Below are positions 33,893-41,460 of a stretch of DNA of 43,261 bases, piece by piece; position 1 is the stretch's first letter; every line of letters begins with the position of its first letter. Below the pieces are notes generated by a model. It saw only the letters and a program-made list of their open reading frames with translations. It was not told the origin of the DNA and made no database searches. A program made the translations under genes and the position numbers. The stretch is from a virus. The stretch is taken from the IMG/VR virus record IMGVR_UViG_3300025641_000015, positions 1-43,261 of that record; one strand, 5' to 3'.

Positions 33893-33908
33893 TATTTTAT
33901 TTAGTTTA

Positions 33909-34070
33909 TTAATAATTCAATTCTTTTTGTTTATCTATTAATTCCTTTAACAGTATCTTACCCCTGTTATTAAAGCTCCACTTACACCATTTATCAAGCT
34001 GACGTTCGGCATATTTTTTACGAGCTACTGATTTTTGTGCTCGAGTATTAACTCGACTGTTATGTCGCAT
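33909..34070 (-). CDS. Small basic protein overlapping the endonuclease gene
   Basis: A 53-residue frame beginning MRHNSRVNTRAQKSVARKKY and ending LLKELIDKQKELNY, very rich in Lys and Arg. It starts inside the last 46 nt of the endonuclease gene in another frame and runs through the ~115 nt after it, which would otherwise be empty. The high basic content and clean stop support a real gene. A nucleic-acid-binding role is plausible only from charge. No family is recognised. Confidence 0.5.
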   Translation of the reverse strand: MRHNSRVNTRAQKSVARKKYAERQLDKWCKWSFNNRGKILLKELIDKQKELNY

Positions 34071-34474
34071 TCCTTTTGATTTTGTGGTTTATAAAGTACT
34101 GTATCTGGATGTGTATTTGCTATTAAATTCTTAAACAACTTATATCTCATTGGAAAGGATTCATTAGCCCTACCCTTCGTTTCTATTATAAAGTTCTCAC
34201 CTTCGAAATCTGGGGTATATTTTATACCTAAGATCTTCTTGTTGCCCCTGTTCTTGTAATCACCCTTGCCATTTGCTTGTCGCTCATAACAGTCTTGATT
34301 AAAGCTAAACGAAGGTAATAACTCAAACGACCTTAACTCATAAGTAAACTTTATCTTAGCCTTCCTTAGAGCTATGTACATATACTTCTCAAGGCCAGAC
34401 GCAAAGTCGATACCATCATATGATACCTTCTTTGATCTTACTGGACCTTTCTTTCTTTTAAATTTAGTTTTCAT
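34025..34474 (-). CDS. Endonuclease of the PD-(D/E)XK type (T7 endonuclease I / DUF1064-like)
   Basis: A 149-residue basic protein. It has the motif order of small phage junction-type nucleases: YDGIDFASGLEKYMYIALRK (helix with Ser-Gly-Leu-Glu), FTYELRSFELLP, then KYTPDFEGENFIIETKGR with the PD...ETK active-site residues. T7 endonuclease I resolves branched DNA and DUF1064 proteins share this core. Which of the two it is closer to cannot be settled by eye. It sits among nucleotide and recombination genes, consistent with clearing replication intermediates. Its start overlaps a 34-codon gene by 11 nt. Confidence 0.72.
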   Translation of the reverse strand: MKTKFKRKKGPVRSKKVSYDGIDFASGLEKYMYIALRKAKIKFTYELRSFELLPSFSFNQDCYERQANGKGDYKNRGNKKILGIKYTPDFEGENFIIETKGRANESFPMRYKLFKNLIANTHPDTVLYKPQNQKECDITVELILEHKNQ

Positions 34475-34568
34475 TATTTCTTCTTTTGTATTCTTCCCAT
34501 AAAAAGAATACTGATGTTATTGCAATCAACACCGCCATTCCTAACATACCACTGATTAATACTTTCAT
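34464..34568 (-). CDS. Tiny membrane protein
   Basis: A 34-residue frame, MKVLISGMLGMAVLIAITSV then FFLWEEYKRRNNEN: one hydrophobic span followed by a basic end. Its ATG overlaps the TGA of the upstream gene (ATGA) and its stop overlaps the endonuclease start by 11 nt. Coupling on both sides is the main support for a real gene. Function unknown. Confidence 0.5.
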   Translation of the reverse strand: MKVLISGMLGMAVLIAITSVFFLWEEYKRRNNEN

Positions 34569-34786
34569 ACTGTATTGTTTTTTATGCATTGTCTGGCGGC
34601 TTCAATATACAATAACGAATCCATTAATTCTTCTTGTACATCAATTAAAAATCTATCAAGATCTTTTTTTTCACCAACTATTTCTTGCATCATAGTAGCG
34701 CCATATTTTTCTTGACCAATAATACTACGATCATCCATCTTCTTAAGTACTTTAAGTACTATCTCGTCTTTTGTTTTTATTTTCAT
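34565..34786 (-). CDS. Small helical protein, possibly MazG-like NTP-pyrophosphohydrolase family
   Basis: A 73-residue protein. The segments RSIIGQEKYGATM and DLDRFLIDVQEELMDSLLYIEAA match a short all-alpha protein common in phages ('G.EKYG.tM....L....EEl.D...Y.e'), often described as MazG-like. The EExxD acidic helix could bind metal, but the other acidic motif of true MazG is not obvious. It lies 2 nt after a bona fide MazG-domain gene. An enzymatic role is uncertain. Confidence 0.5.
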   Translation of the reverse strand: MKIKTKDEIVLKVLKKMDDRSIIGQEKYGATMMQEIVGEKKDLDRFLIDVQEELMDSLLYIEAARQCIKNNTV

Positions 34787-34788
34787 TT

Positions 34789-35550
34789 TTAGTCTTTTTG
34801 AAATGTACCATCAACCATTTTACCAGTTCTAGATTTTATTACATCATAAGCAGAAGATATACAGTCTTCAATATTATGACCTCTTAGTTTTGCTAGGTTG
34901 GTTAAAACAACAACCATATCACCAATTGCATCAATAACCTCAGGTTCATCATTCTTAAGTATAGCTTGAGCTAATTCACCAGCCTCTTCCATAAGCTTGA
35001 CATATTGAGTTTTAGCATCACCAGACTTGTATATACCTTTTTCGGTAGCCCAATCTCTAATTAAATCATAAATATTAAGCTCATGGTATTCTGTAGTTTT
35101 ATTTGCGTAAAATTCTTCGTGAAACGCTTTGTTATATATAAAACACCTATTGTTATTATACATTGAAGTATTAGTATTCTTCATGATCCAAGGTATTTTA
35201 TCTATAGTTAATTCAAACTCTCCTAAGTGTGTTTCCCATGACAACCCCATAATATCCATTAATCTTCCTTTTAACTTACTTACTGGAACATCAAATGTTG
35301 TAGTTTGTTCTGTTACATTTACTTTCATATCATTTTTATTTTTTAAGTTTTTATAAAGCTGTTGATCAACCTTATAGTTATATTTTTTTTGTAATTCTAC
35401 TTCTAATCTAGACACATGATCTATATCGGTAGTTTCTAATACTATCTCATATTCACCAGGCTTATAGCCTTGTTGCTTATGTATCCTTTTTTCTGGGTTT
35501 GACGTTACGCCTATCTTCTTGCCTTTAATGTGATATAAGTAGTATTTCAT
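34789..35550 (-). CDS. GIY-YIG-like domain fused to a MazG pyrophosphohydrolase
   Basis: A 253-residue two-domain protein. Residues 1-66 look like a GIY-YIG nuclease fold (YYLYHI, KIGVTSNPEKRIHKQQ with Arg22, then SRLEVELQKKYN with candidate metal-binding Glu50), but the classic GIY triplet is lost. Residues 160-250 are MazG: EEAGE at 188-192 (EExxE) and EVIDAIGD at 204-211 (ExxD). MazG enzymes hydrolyse (d)NTPs, and phage versions can also lower alarmone levels or dispose of non-canonical dNTPs. The middle segment (80-155) is unassigned. It lies between the TS-family gene and a small MazG-like gene. Confidence 0.7.
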   Translation of the reverse strand: MKYYLYHIKGKKIGVTSNPEKRIHKQQGYKPGEYEIVLETTDIDHVSRLEVELQKKYNYKVDQQLYKNLKNKNDMKVNVTEQTTTFDVPVSKLKGRLMDIMGLSWETHLGEFELTIDKIPWIMKNTNTSMYNNNRCFIYNKAFHEEFYANKTTEYHELNIYDLIRDWATEKGIYKSGDAKTQYVKLMEEAGELAQAILKNDEPEVIDAIGDMVVVLTNLAKLRGHNIEDCISSAYDVIKSRTGKMVDGTFQKD

Positions 35551-35554
35551 ATTA

Positions 35555-36208
35555 CTATAGTTTATTGTTATACAAATGTAAGTTATGTGCGTGATGGTAA
35601 TAAGTTCCTACTGCATATCCGGTCATTTTAGATACCAAACCTTGCAATAATGAAAAACAGTATTGATCATTGCAGAAACCGTACCAGATGTCATTAGAAC
35701 GCATATAGACAGACATGTTAAGTCTATCATTTAATACTGTAAATTGAATCGCGTATGTGCAAGGAGTATCTTTAGTATACTTGCAAGCCTCTTTGCCATC
35801 GTATATACTTATAGCAGCTTTTCTAGTATTAGGATTATTTTTTAGTAGATTAACCACATGATCTAACTGTGATACATTCATACTTTTTCTTTGCCATTGG
35901 TAACCATAGTTAGAATTAACTACGCCAAATTTATCACACATGCTCTGCCATATCTTAGGTATTTTACCGTATATAAGACCTAGTGCTTTTACATTAGGTT
36001 CACCAGTTAAATACCACTGCCATTCTGCTTCCGCATACTTTTCATTCCATGCTCGATCAGCAGAGTGTATAGCATTATCCAGTGGGTCTTCTATAGTGAA
36101 CCCAACATTAAATAAAGCTTTTGTATTGTCGAAATCTACACCTTCAGTTATAATCCTATCCATTAGGTAGGTATAAGCTTCATCAGCGTTTTTAAATTTA
36201 TTTCTCAT
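35555..36208 (-). CDS. Thymidylate synthase-family enzyme, probably dCMP-specific (hydroxymethylase-like)
   Basis: A 217-residue enzyme, shorter than E. coli ThyA (264). The TS core aligns without gaps: Glu62 (EWQWYLTG), Cys150 nucleophile (TPCTYAIQF), Arg170-Ser171 and Asp173 (YMRSNDIWYGF), and His211/Tyr213 (NLHLYNN). At the position of ThyA Asn177, which selects dUMP, it has Asp181 (GFCNDQY). That Asn-to-Asp change is the known hallmark of dCMP hydroxymethylases such as T4 gp42. The product could be 5-hydroxymethyl-dCMP for modified phage DNA. A dUMP enzyme with altered specificity is the alternative. A dCMP deaminase is encoded in the same block. Confidence 0.7.
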   Translation of the reverse strand: MRNKFKNADEAYTYLMDRIITEGVDFDNTKALFNVGFTIEDPLDNAIHSADRAWNEKYAEAEWQWYLTGEPNVKALGLIYGKIPKIWQSMCDKFGVVNSNYGYQWQRKSMNVSQLDHVVNLLKNNPNTRKAAISIYDGKEACKYTKDTPCTYAIQFTVLNDRLNMSVYMRSNDIWYGFCNDQYCFSLLQGLVSKMTGYAVGTYYHHAHNLHLYNNKL

Positions 36209-36230
36209 ATTATTAATTTACAAATATAGT

Positions 36231-36479
36231 TTACTTTTTATACTTATCGTAGTAGTATGCGTAATATTCGTGTAACTGTTTCCAAATAATATCTTTACCG
36301 TATAAATTAGGTGATTTGTTTTTTTTACCACTTATATTTATTTCTATATACCACTTGCCACTAATATCTGCAACTGGATATATAGTTATATTATTATTCA
36401 TGCACCATTTACTAGCGGCATACTCGTGATTAGTAGGCATATAAGTACCCATTTTCCATTGCTTACTACTAGTTTTCAT
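36231..36479 (-). CDS. Small hypothetical protein
   Basis: An 82-residue protein rich in Lys, Tyr, Asn and Trp (for example KWYIEINISGKKNK, then LHEYYAYYYDKYKK). It is predicted alpha/beta with no membrane segment. I start it at ATG 36,479, which overlaps the primase-helicase stop by one base (TAATG). An upstream ATG would add four residues. It reads like a short integrase-type or AP2-like beta fold, but the evidence is too thin for a name. Confidence 0.55.
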   Translation of the reverse strand: MKTSSKQWKMGTYMPTNHEYAASKWCMNNNITIYPVADISGKWYIEINISGKKNKSPNLYGKDIIWKQLHEYYAYYYDKYKK

Positions 36480-38200
36480 TATGCTTCCCAAGGCATAATC
36501 TCATTTACTATTGAATCAGACACGTGAGGTATAAAGCATCCTGATTTAGGTTCCCATGTAAAATTAGCTTCAGCACCGTTCTCTCCTAAGTTTTGAAACT
36601 TAACCTTAAGAACCTTAGCCTTGACAGTCTTAGCATCGTAGTCTCTGTGAACTAGTATACCGTGGTAGCTTGCATCATACCATTCACCGCCACCTTTAAT
36701 ATTATACATAGTAGGCTCTTCAATTTTTCCGTCTTTGTCTTTATACATTTTAGTAGGGTGAGCAACTATGAATACTAGTACATCATACTTCTTTGCAAAA
36801 GATTCTATCTTAGTTAAATACTCCATAGTATATCGATTTACATCTTCAGTCTTGCAATCAACATCTCTTACCTTATTAAATGGATCAATTACAAGGCATT
36901 TAATACCTTTACGCTTGACCAGCTCAGCGCCTTTACGTAGTACAGACTCTAAGGTATATCGTTCCATGTCTATATGAAAGTAACTACTATTGCAATGATC
37001 AGCTATAGTATTCCATTGGTCTCCATCTATATCTTCTTTAGTAGGCATACCCTGCCATGTCTTACGCATTAGCTTATGTGCATGTAGATATGTTGGTGCG
37101 TTCTCTGGAGATGCAAAGGCAGTCTTCCAGCCATAATTCTTATTATAACCAACAACCATTTGGTCTACGAAGTCTGATTTACCAGATGAAGGTATACCAG
37201 TAACAGTTATAAACTGACCTGTATACGTAGAGAATATATTATCAAAGTTTTCTAATCCAATTTGAAACCCTTTTTTAAATCCATTCCTAACGAAGTCAGT
37301 AACTTCATCTTCTATATCTCTAAATGTTGTAACGTTTTCTAGTGGAACTGGCTTTGATCCATTTATTCTACTGCTAAGTTTTTCTTTACCATATTTAATT
37401 AAGTATTCGTTTGCATCTTTACAGTCGTCAAACGTAGCAATGTAGCATACCTCAGCACCTAGCCTTCTAACTAGTTCTCTTTGAAGTGCTTGGCCAGCAG
37501 GATCAGAGTCAACTGCTAATATAATTTTCTCTTTATCCTCAAGATAATCAATACAATTATCTAAGTAGTCTAAGTTATTAGTGTTTAATGTTGCTCCATT
37601 TGGAACTGAAATCGCATTTTTAATTCCGGCCTCATGAAGTGCAAGCACATCCATTTCACCTTCAACAATAATACAGTTATTATATCCTACAACACTATTA
37701 ATATTATAGAATATCTTCTCAGCACCTTTATATAATTTAAAGTTTTTGCGACCGTCACGATACTTTATATTGATCAATTGATCACCCATAAAGTAGTTGA
37801 ACTGTATTGCATTTTCGTTCTTACCTGTTTGAGGCATAAACTCTTGACCTTCACTTACGTGTAGGTCTTTGAGTGTCTTACTAGATATACCTCTGTCTGA
37901 GAACCATTCTTCAACTTTGGTTGTGTGTATTTTATTAGAAGCTATAGTTTGAGGTCTAGTATATACTTTTTCAGAAGCACCCTTACGTTGGTAAGTATGT
38001 AGTTGAAAACTAGTATTACAGTTGTGACAAGTACCAAGACCGCGTTCCCAATCGTAGGAAGCGCATTTAGCTTTTTGATTTTTATCTTTCCTATCGGAAG
38101 AACACAAGGGACAAGTCCCCTGTGTTTTACCTTCTTCTAAGGAATATATATTAAATTTATCTATTTGGAAACCATTTATTTCCGTAGTCTCTATCTGCAT
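36479..38200 (-). CDS. DNA primase-helicase (T7 gp4 type)
   Basis: A 573-residue bifunctional replication protein. The N-terminal zinc motif is CPLC (C30, C33) with CHNC (C58, C61). The TOPRIM primase core has EGEMD (E180-D184) and DSDPAG (231-236). A RecA-fold helicase follows with Walker A GIPSSGKS (335-342), Walker B CLVIDPF (435-441), the sensor His in VAHPTK (481) and GGGEWYDAS near 503-511. Size and order match T7 gp4, which unwinds DNA as a hexamer and lays primers. The gene is preceded by the SSB-like gene. No polymerase gene is in the window. Confidence 0.93.
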   Translation of the reverse strand: MQIETTEINGFQIDKFNIYSLEEGKTQGTCPLCSSDRKDKNQKAKCASYDWERGLGTCHNCNTSFQLHTYQRKGASEKVYTRPQTIASNKIHTTKVEEWFSDRGISSKTLKDLHVSEGQEFMPQTGKNENAIQFNYFMGDQLINIKYRDGRKNFKLYKGAEKIFYNINSVVGYNNCIIVEGEMDVLALHEAGIKNAISVPNGATLNTNNLDYLDNCIDYLEDKEKIILAVDSDPAGQALQRELVRRLGAEVCYIATFDDCKDANEYLIKYGKEKLSSRINGSKPVPLENVTTFRDIEDEVTDFVRNGFKKGFQIGLENFDNIFSTYTGQFITVTGIPSSGKSDFVDQMVVGYNKNYGWKTAFASPENAPTYLHAHKLMRKTWQGMPTKEDIDGDQWNTIADHCNSSYFHIDMERYTLESVLRKGAELVKRKGIKCLVIDPFNKVRDVDCKTEDVNRYTMEYLTKIESFAKKYDVLVFIVAHPTKMYKDKDGKIEEPTMYNIKGGGEWYDASYHGILVHRDYDAKTVKAKVLKVKFQNLGENGAEANFTWEPKSGCFIPHVSDSIVNEIMPWEA

Positions 38201-38227
38201 AGGTATGTGTATTTAATTTAAGTTATT

Positions 38228-38545
38228 TTAAAACGGTAGATCATCGCTAGCTGCTGGTGCCGCTGCTGCAGTTGCTCGAGGAGCATTGCTGTCTTCTCTA
38301 GGTGCTGCTGACACGTTATTACCATTTGTCCATACAACTTTAACGTTGCCTAAATAAACCTTACTAGCTTTAGCATCGCGCTCATCTTTAGATTGCTCAA
38401 CTATAACTGGTCCTTGATTACCATAGTTATCTAAATCATCATTCAATGTAATAACGATAGGTAGGTACGAACCTTTTTTTCCCTTATAGATCTTTTCTTT
38501 AGGGATGTCATTCAAATTAATGTTTGCCTTAATAATACTAGCCAT
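38228..38545 (-). CDS. Single-stranded DNA-binding-like protein
   Basis: A 105-residue protein with a beta-rich N-terminal part (IIKANINLNDIPKEKIYKGK, LPIVITLND, KVYLGNVKVVW), consistent with one OB-fold. It then has an Ala/Pro-rich linker and an acidic-hydrophobic tip, DDLPF. That tip mimics the bacterial SSB C-terminal peptide (DDDIPF), which recruits replication proteins. It lies between the primase-helicase and the recombination genes. The OB-fold is inferred from pattern, not alignment. Confidence 0.72.
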   Translation of the reverse strand: MASIIKANINLNDIPKEKIYKGKKGSYLPIVITLNDDLDNYGNQGPVIVEQSKDERDAKASKVYLGNVKVVWTNGNNVSAAPREDSNAPRATAAAAPAASDDLPF

Positions 38546-38565
38546 AATGTAATTGTGTTTGTGTA

Positions 38566-39300
38566 CTATAGAGTACGGTTAATAAAAAATTGTTTAGGAT
38601 CAAAGTCCTTTGTTTTAAAAAATAATTGGTACTGAGCAACTGCTCTTTTAACCTTATCTGCTCCGCGAGCATAAAATTCAGGTGAACAGTCAAACAGACC
38701 TATTTGATTTGTGCTTTTGTCTATAACTATGAATATTAAGTCATAGCCAAACAACTTTCTGTATACATATGCCTGACTGTCATAGTTATACTTTGTCGCT
38801 GAGTATTTAAACTTAGCAATATCAGCTGTAGTTTTTAGATCAATAATTAACTTTTCATCGTGATTAATTATATCTGCCTTACCTTTCCATAGCTCACCCT
38901 CTATTTCTTTTATTCCTGGTACTTCGTATTCTACGTTAGCACCTCTTATTAGGTTTTTGCATACATCGTTAGACATAACAGTGTCAATCATTACTTCAAG
39001 CTTATCTACTTCACTTTTTAATAAGCACATCTCACCTCCAGATATTTCTTTATATATCTTTGTATTTCTAGTGCTTGCTTCAATAATCTTAAACTTCTTA
39101 AGTTTATCAGGCTCTAAGATCGCTGTATGAAAATAACCACCAACTAAAAATGCTGGTATACTTTCTTGTGGCTCACGTAGTGATAACGGATTTGTTAGTA
39201 ATTTTGATATATCTGAATTGCTAAGATACTGTTTTCCAAACGAACCGTAATAATCTTCATCATTTTTTAACCTCTCAAGTTCTTTTTTATACTTAGTCAT
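38566..39300 (-). CDS. RecE/PDDEXK-type exonuclease
   Basis: A 244-residue protein. The N-terminus has YLSNSDISKLLTNPL and a His-bearing FLVGGYFHTAILEP block. The catalytic core is ELWKGKADIINHDEKLIIDL followed by KTT, with the Gly-Lys-Ala-Asp ... Asp-Leu-Lys residues of PD-(D/E)XK nucleases. A helix with YDSQAYVYRKLFG follows, as in RecE/DUF3799 and RecB-like phage exonucleases. Its role would be to resect double-strand ends. It sits directly after the ERF annealing protein, the standard two-gene recombination pair. Confidence 0.78.
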   Translation of the reverse strand: MTKYKKELERLKNDEDYYGSFGKQYLSNSDISKLLTNPLSLREPQESIPAFLVGGYFHTAILEPDKLKKFKIIEASTRNTKIYKEISGGEMCLLKSEVDKLEVMIDTVMSNDVCKNLIRGANVEYEVPGIKEIEGELWKGKADIINHDEKLIIDLKTTADIAKFKYSATKYNYDSQAYVYRKLFGYDLIFIVIDKSTNQIGLFDCSPEFYARGADKVKRAVAQYQLFFKTKDFDPKQFFINRTL

Positions 39301-39301
39301 A

Positions 39302-39841
39302 TTACAATGTATTAAGTTCTGTTTCTATATCTTTAGAAAGCTTATACTTAGATTTTATAGCTGAAACCTTACCACCTGATTTTATGTAATCAACTGCTTT
39401 ATGATACGCAGGATCAGTTTTAGACGTCAGTGTAGTCTTTGCTGATGCTCCGTGATCATTACTAGCATCACTATCAGCTGTATCATCTATTAAAAATAGA
39501 TTACCAAGAGCATATTTCTTAGCATAAGATGATGCACTTCCAAATTGCTGAGGAGTTTGCATACCCTTTTGATTAAGATCAATACCAACTACAGCTGTCG
39601 CATGTATAGCATCTACGCCATCACTTATTGTTGCTGTTGTTTCTAGTATAGGTATAGGCTCATAACTAACTAACTTTTCATTAATAGTTACTGATACACC
39701 TAATTCTAATAAGAAGGGTTTTGTAGCTTCTAAAATATCTTCAGCACTTCTGAAGTAATACTTACCGAATGAGTTAAATCTACTTTTTTTTGATTTAAAC
39801 TTTGTTTGAACTGTTGCCAGCTTTTCATTAATTTTACTCAT
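39302..39841 (-). CDS. ERF-family single-strand annealing protein
   Basis: A 179-residue recombinase. The ERF core is visible as SFGKYYFRSAEDILEATKPF, LLELGVSVTI, ATISDGVDAI and QQFGSASSYAKKYALGNLFL with the following IDDTADSDA, a near-perfect match to the family's conserved C-terminal core. Such proteins (P22 Erf) anneal complementary strands to circularise or recombine phage DNA. It is followed one base later by the exonuclease. The last ~40 residues are a linker and a short basic helical tail. Confidence 0.88.
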   Translation of the reverse strand: MSKINEKLATVQTKFKSKKSRFNSFGKYYFRSAEDILEATKPFLLELGVSVTINEKLVSYEPIPILETTATISDGVDAIHATAVVGIDLNQKGMQTPQQFGSASSYAKKYALGNLFLIDDTADSDASNDHGASAKTTLTSKTDPAYHKAVDYIKSGGKVSAIKSKYKLSKDIETELNTL

Positions 39842-39860
39842 ATATATATAATTTAATTAT

Positions 39861-40616
39861 TTACAAATAATCGATCACTTGCGAATGATCTACCTTTTCT
39901 ATTAAAGATTCAACAGCTTGCTTTTTTAATTCAGAGACTCTTATATGATTACTAGTACCATTTAAGCCTAATATGCTAGCTATTTCTTTAGCAGAATGCT
40001 TTTCACAATCTAAGCCATAAGATAATCTTAATACCTCATACTCATTACCAGATAGATGTTTATTCATTATTCCAGTTAAATAAGAATTAAGTATTGCAAT
40101 ATTATATGGCTCAGAGTCGTCTATAATATTATGGTATAATGTTTCACCATTACCATCGGTAGTAACACTGTCAATGCTAAGGAATATAGAATTAAAGAAC
40201 ATTTCAACCATTTTTTTATCATTAGGATTCTTACGCATTTCATTTCGTTTATGTTCGGGTATTTTTATATCCCCCCTATTGATGTCTATACGTCGTCTAA
40301 TGGCCCCTTTTATTCGTTTTGATAAGAAGGACTTTAATGTCTTTTCGATGTCATCTGAATCATTTAAACGCCTATAGTCTATTTTGTCTACGGCTCTTAC
40401 TAGAGCTTCTGCTCCTATTTGGATCAAGTCATTAATACTTAATACTCCAATAGATTGCTGTGACGTAGGAAACTTACGTGCTAAATTTTCTACTAAAGGT
40501 AGAAACTTTACTATTAATTCATCTCTTTCATATTCCATCCATAACTTTGGATCTGGCATAGACTCTACTAAGTCTTTTTTATACCGAATGTAATTTTGTA
40601 CATTATAATTTTTCAT
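39861..40616 (-). CDS. Sigma-70-family RNA polymerase sigma factor
   Basis: A 251-residue phage sigma factor. Region 2 is visible as LPLVENLARKF, INDLIQIGAEALVRAVDKID and FLSKRIKGAIRRRID. Region 4 is LSGNEYEVLRLSYGL followed by HSAKEIASILGLNGTSNHIR and VSELKKQAVESL, a helix-turn-helix that reads -35 sequences. A linker of about 70 residues replaces a full region 3. It probably redirects host RNA polymerase to the late block. No direct promoter match was found. It follows a different HTH protein gene by 12 nt. Confidence 0.85.
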   Translation of the reverse strand: MKNYNVQNYIRYKKDLVESMPDPKLWMEYERDELIVKFLPLVENLARKFPTSQQSIGVLSINDLIQIGAEALVRAVDKIDYRRLNDSDDIEKTLKSFLSKRIKGAIRRRIDINRGDIKIPEHKRNEMRKNPNDKKMVEMFFNSIFLSIDSVTTDGNGETLYHNIIDDSEPYNIAILNSYLTGIMNKHLSGNEYEVLRLSYGLDCEKHSAKEIASILGLNGTSNHIRVSELKKQAVESLIEKVDHSQVIDYL

Positions 40617-40628
40617 TTAGTAACATAA

Positions 40629-41264
40629 TTAAGTTTTGTCTGACCATAATTCTTGGTTCAACAATTCTTTTTCTTTTTTCAGTTCATTGCCTATGTTTCT
40701 ATGAATGGTTCTGCTACTGCAACTAAGTAATCGTGCTAAAGCACTTATAGTTATTTTTTTACCATTGTCATTTATTTCTAACATGCACTGATATATATCA
40801 TCCTGATGAATACTTTTACTCCTACCTATCATCTTACCTACTATTTGTAGTTTTTGTTCTTTAGTAAGACCGCAGAAAGGTTTAAAAATTATCTTACGAA
40901 GTTTATTTTTAGGCTGTACTTCTAAATCGTACATGCTAACTTCGTATATCATATCTCTAAGAACTTGTTCAGATATTGTAAATGTAACAAATCCATTCAT
41001 TTTATCAGAAATAAATTTTGATATACTCTCGAATACATCTTGATTAAGATCAGAGTTTAAATACCATATAACTAACATGTGCCATTTCAATGATCTAAAA
41101 GTATTTATTTTAGCTTCATTCTTGAACAAGTCATAGCATTGGTATGTACCAAACTCATAATAATAACCCCAGTCAAAGACTTTTGTAGGTATATCAGTAG
41201 TAGGTAATCTTCTATAGATTATTCTATTATTGTTTAAGTATTCTATGTTTCTATTGTATGACAT
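40629..41264 (-). CDS. DNA-binding protein with C-terminal helix-turn-helix
   Basis: A 211-residue protein. The C-terminal third contains ITISALARLLSCSSRTIHRN, a clear helix-turn-helix, followed by a charged helix (ELKKEKELLNQELW). The N-terminal two-thirds (aromatic, with WGYYYEFGTYQCYDLF and SLKWHMLVIWYLNSDL) is not recognised. It could be an early regulator or a replication-initiation protein. It lies just upstream of the sigma factor. The ~55-bp inverted-repeat element overlaps its start, so autoregulation is possible. Confidence 0.62.
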   Translation of the reverse strand: MSYNRNIEYLNNNRIIYRRLPTTDIPTKVFDWGYYYEFGTYQCYDLFKNEAKINTFRSLKWHMLVIWYLNSDLNQDVFESISKFISDKMNGFVTFTISEQVLRDMIYEVSMYDLEVQPKNKLRKIIFKPFCGLTKEQKLQIVGKMIGRSKSIHQDDIYQCMLEINDNGKKITISALARLLSCSSRTIHRNIGNELKKEKELLNQELWSDKT

Positions 41265-41310
41265 AAGCCTGTTACTAGTCTATCTTAATATGCTATTGTC
41301 ACAGTTTTAA
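41252..41310 (-). promoter_or_regulatory. Regulatory element at the HTH gene start, similar to the one at 18.4 kb
   Basis: Read on the minus strand, AACTGTGACAATAG (about 41,305-41,292) is followed by TAGTAACAGGCT just before the ATG at 41,264. The plus-strand element at 18,411-18,461 has AACTGTGACATTAG and TAGTAATAGGCT at nearly the same spacing. The similarity continues weakly into the coding start. The left half also encodes the last codon and stop of the upstream 53-codon gene. I read it as a shared operator or phage promoter. Confidence 0.45.
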
Positions 41311-41460
41311 TAATTTTAGTCTCCTATTATATTTTTTAAATAAAAATATCTTATTAGAATCAACTTTTAATTCCAATGCGTCATTTAGTATATTATACTT
41401 CAAGTCGTATACACGACACATCATATATCTAATGTGACTTCTAACTCTTTTATTTTTCAT
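41299..41460 (-). CDS. Small basic hypothetical protein
   Basis: A 53-residue frame beginning MKNKRVRSHIRYMMCRVYDL and ending FKKYNRRLKLLKL. It is strongly basic and helical. Its ATG overlaps the last 11 nt of the upstream 104-codon gene, and its TGA lies within the TGTGACA element. It fills the otherwise empty ~185-nt gap upstream of the HTH gene. Function unknown. Confidence 0.5.
   Translation of the reverse strand: MKNKRVRSHIRYMMCRVYDLKYNILNDALELKVDSNKIFLFKKYNRRLKLLKL

Noticed and set aside
33404-33904. Mobile element with transposase explaining the inverted GTTATGTG motifs
   Set aside because: The enclosed gene is only 67 codons and is not a transposase. No target-site duplication is visible outside the motifs. 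An attC-like cassette explains the layout better.
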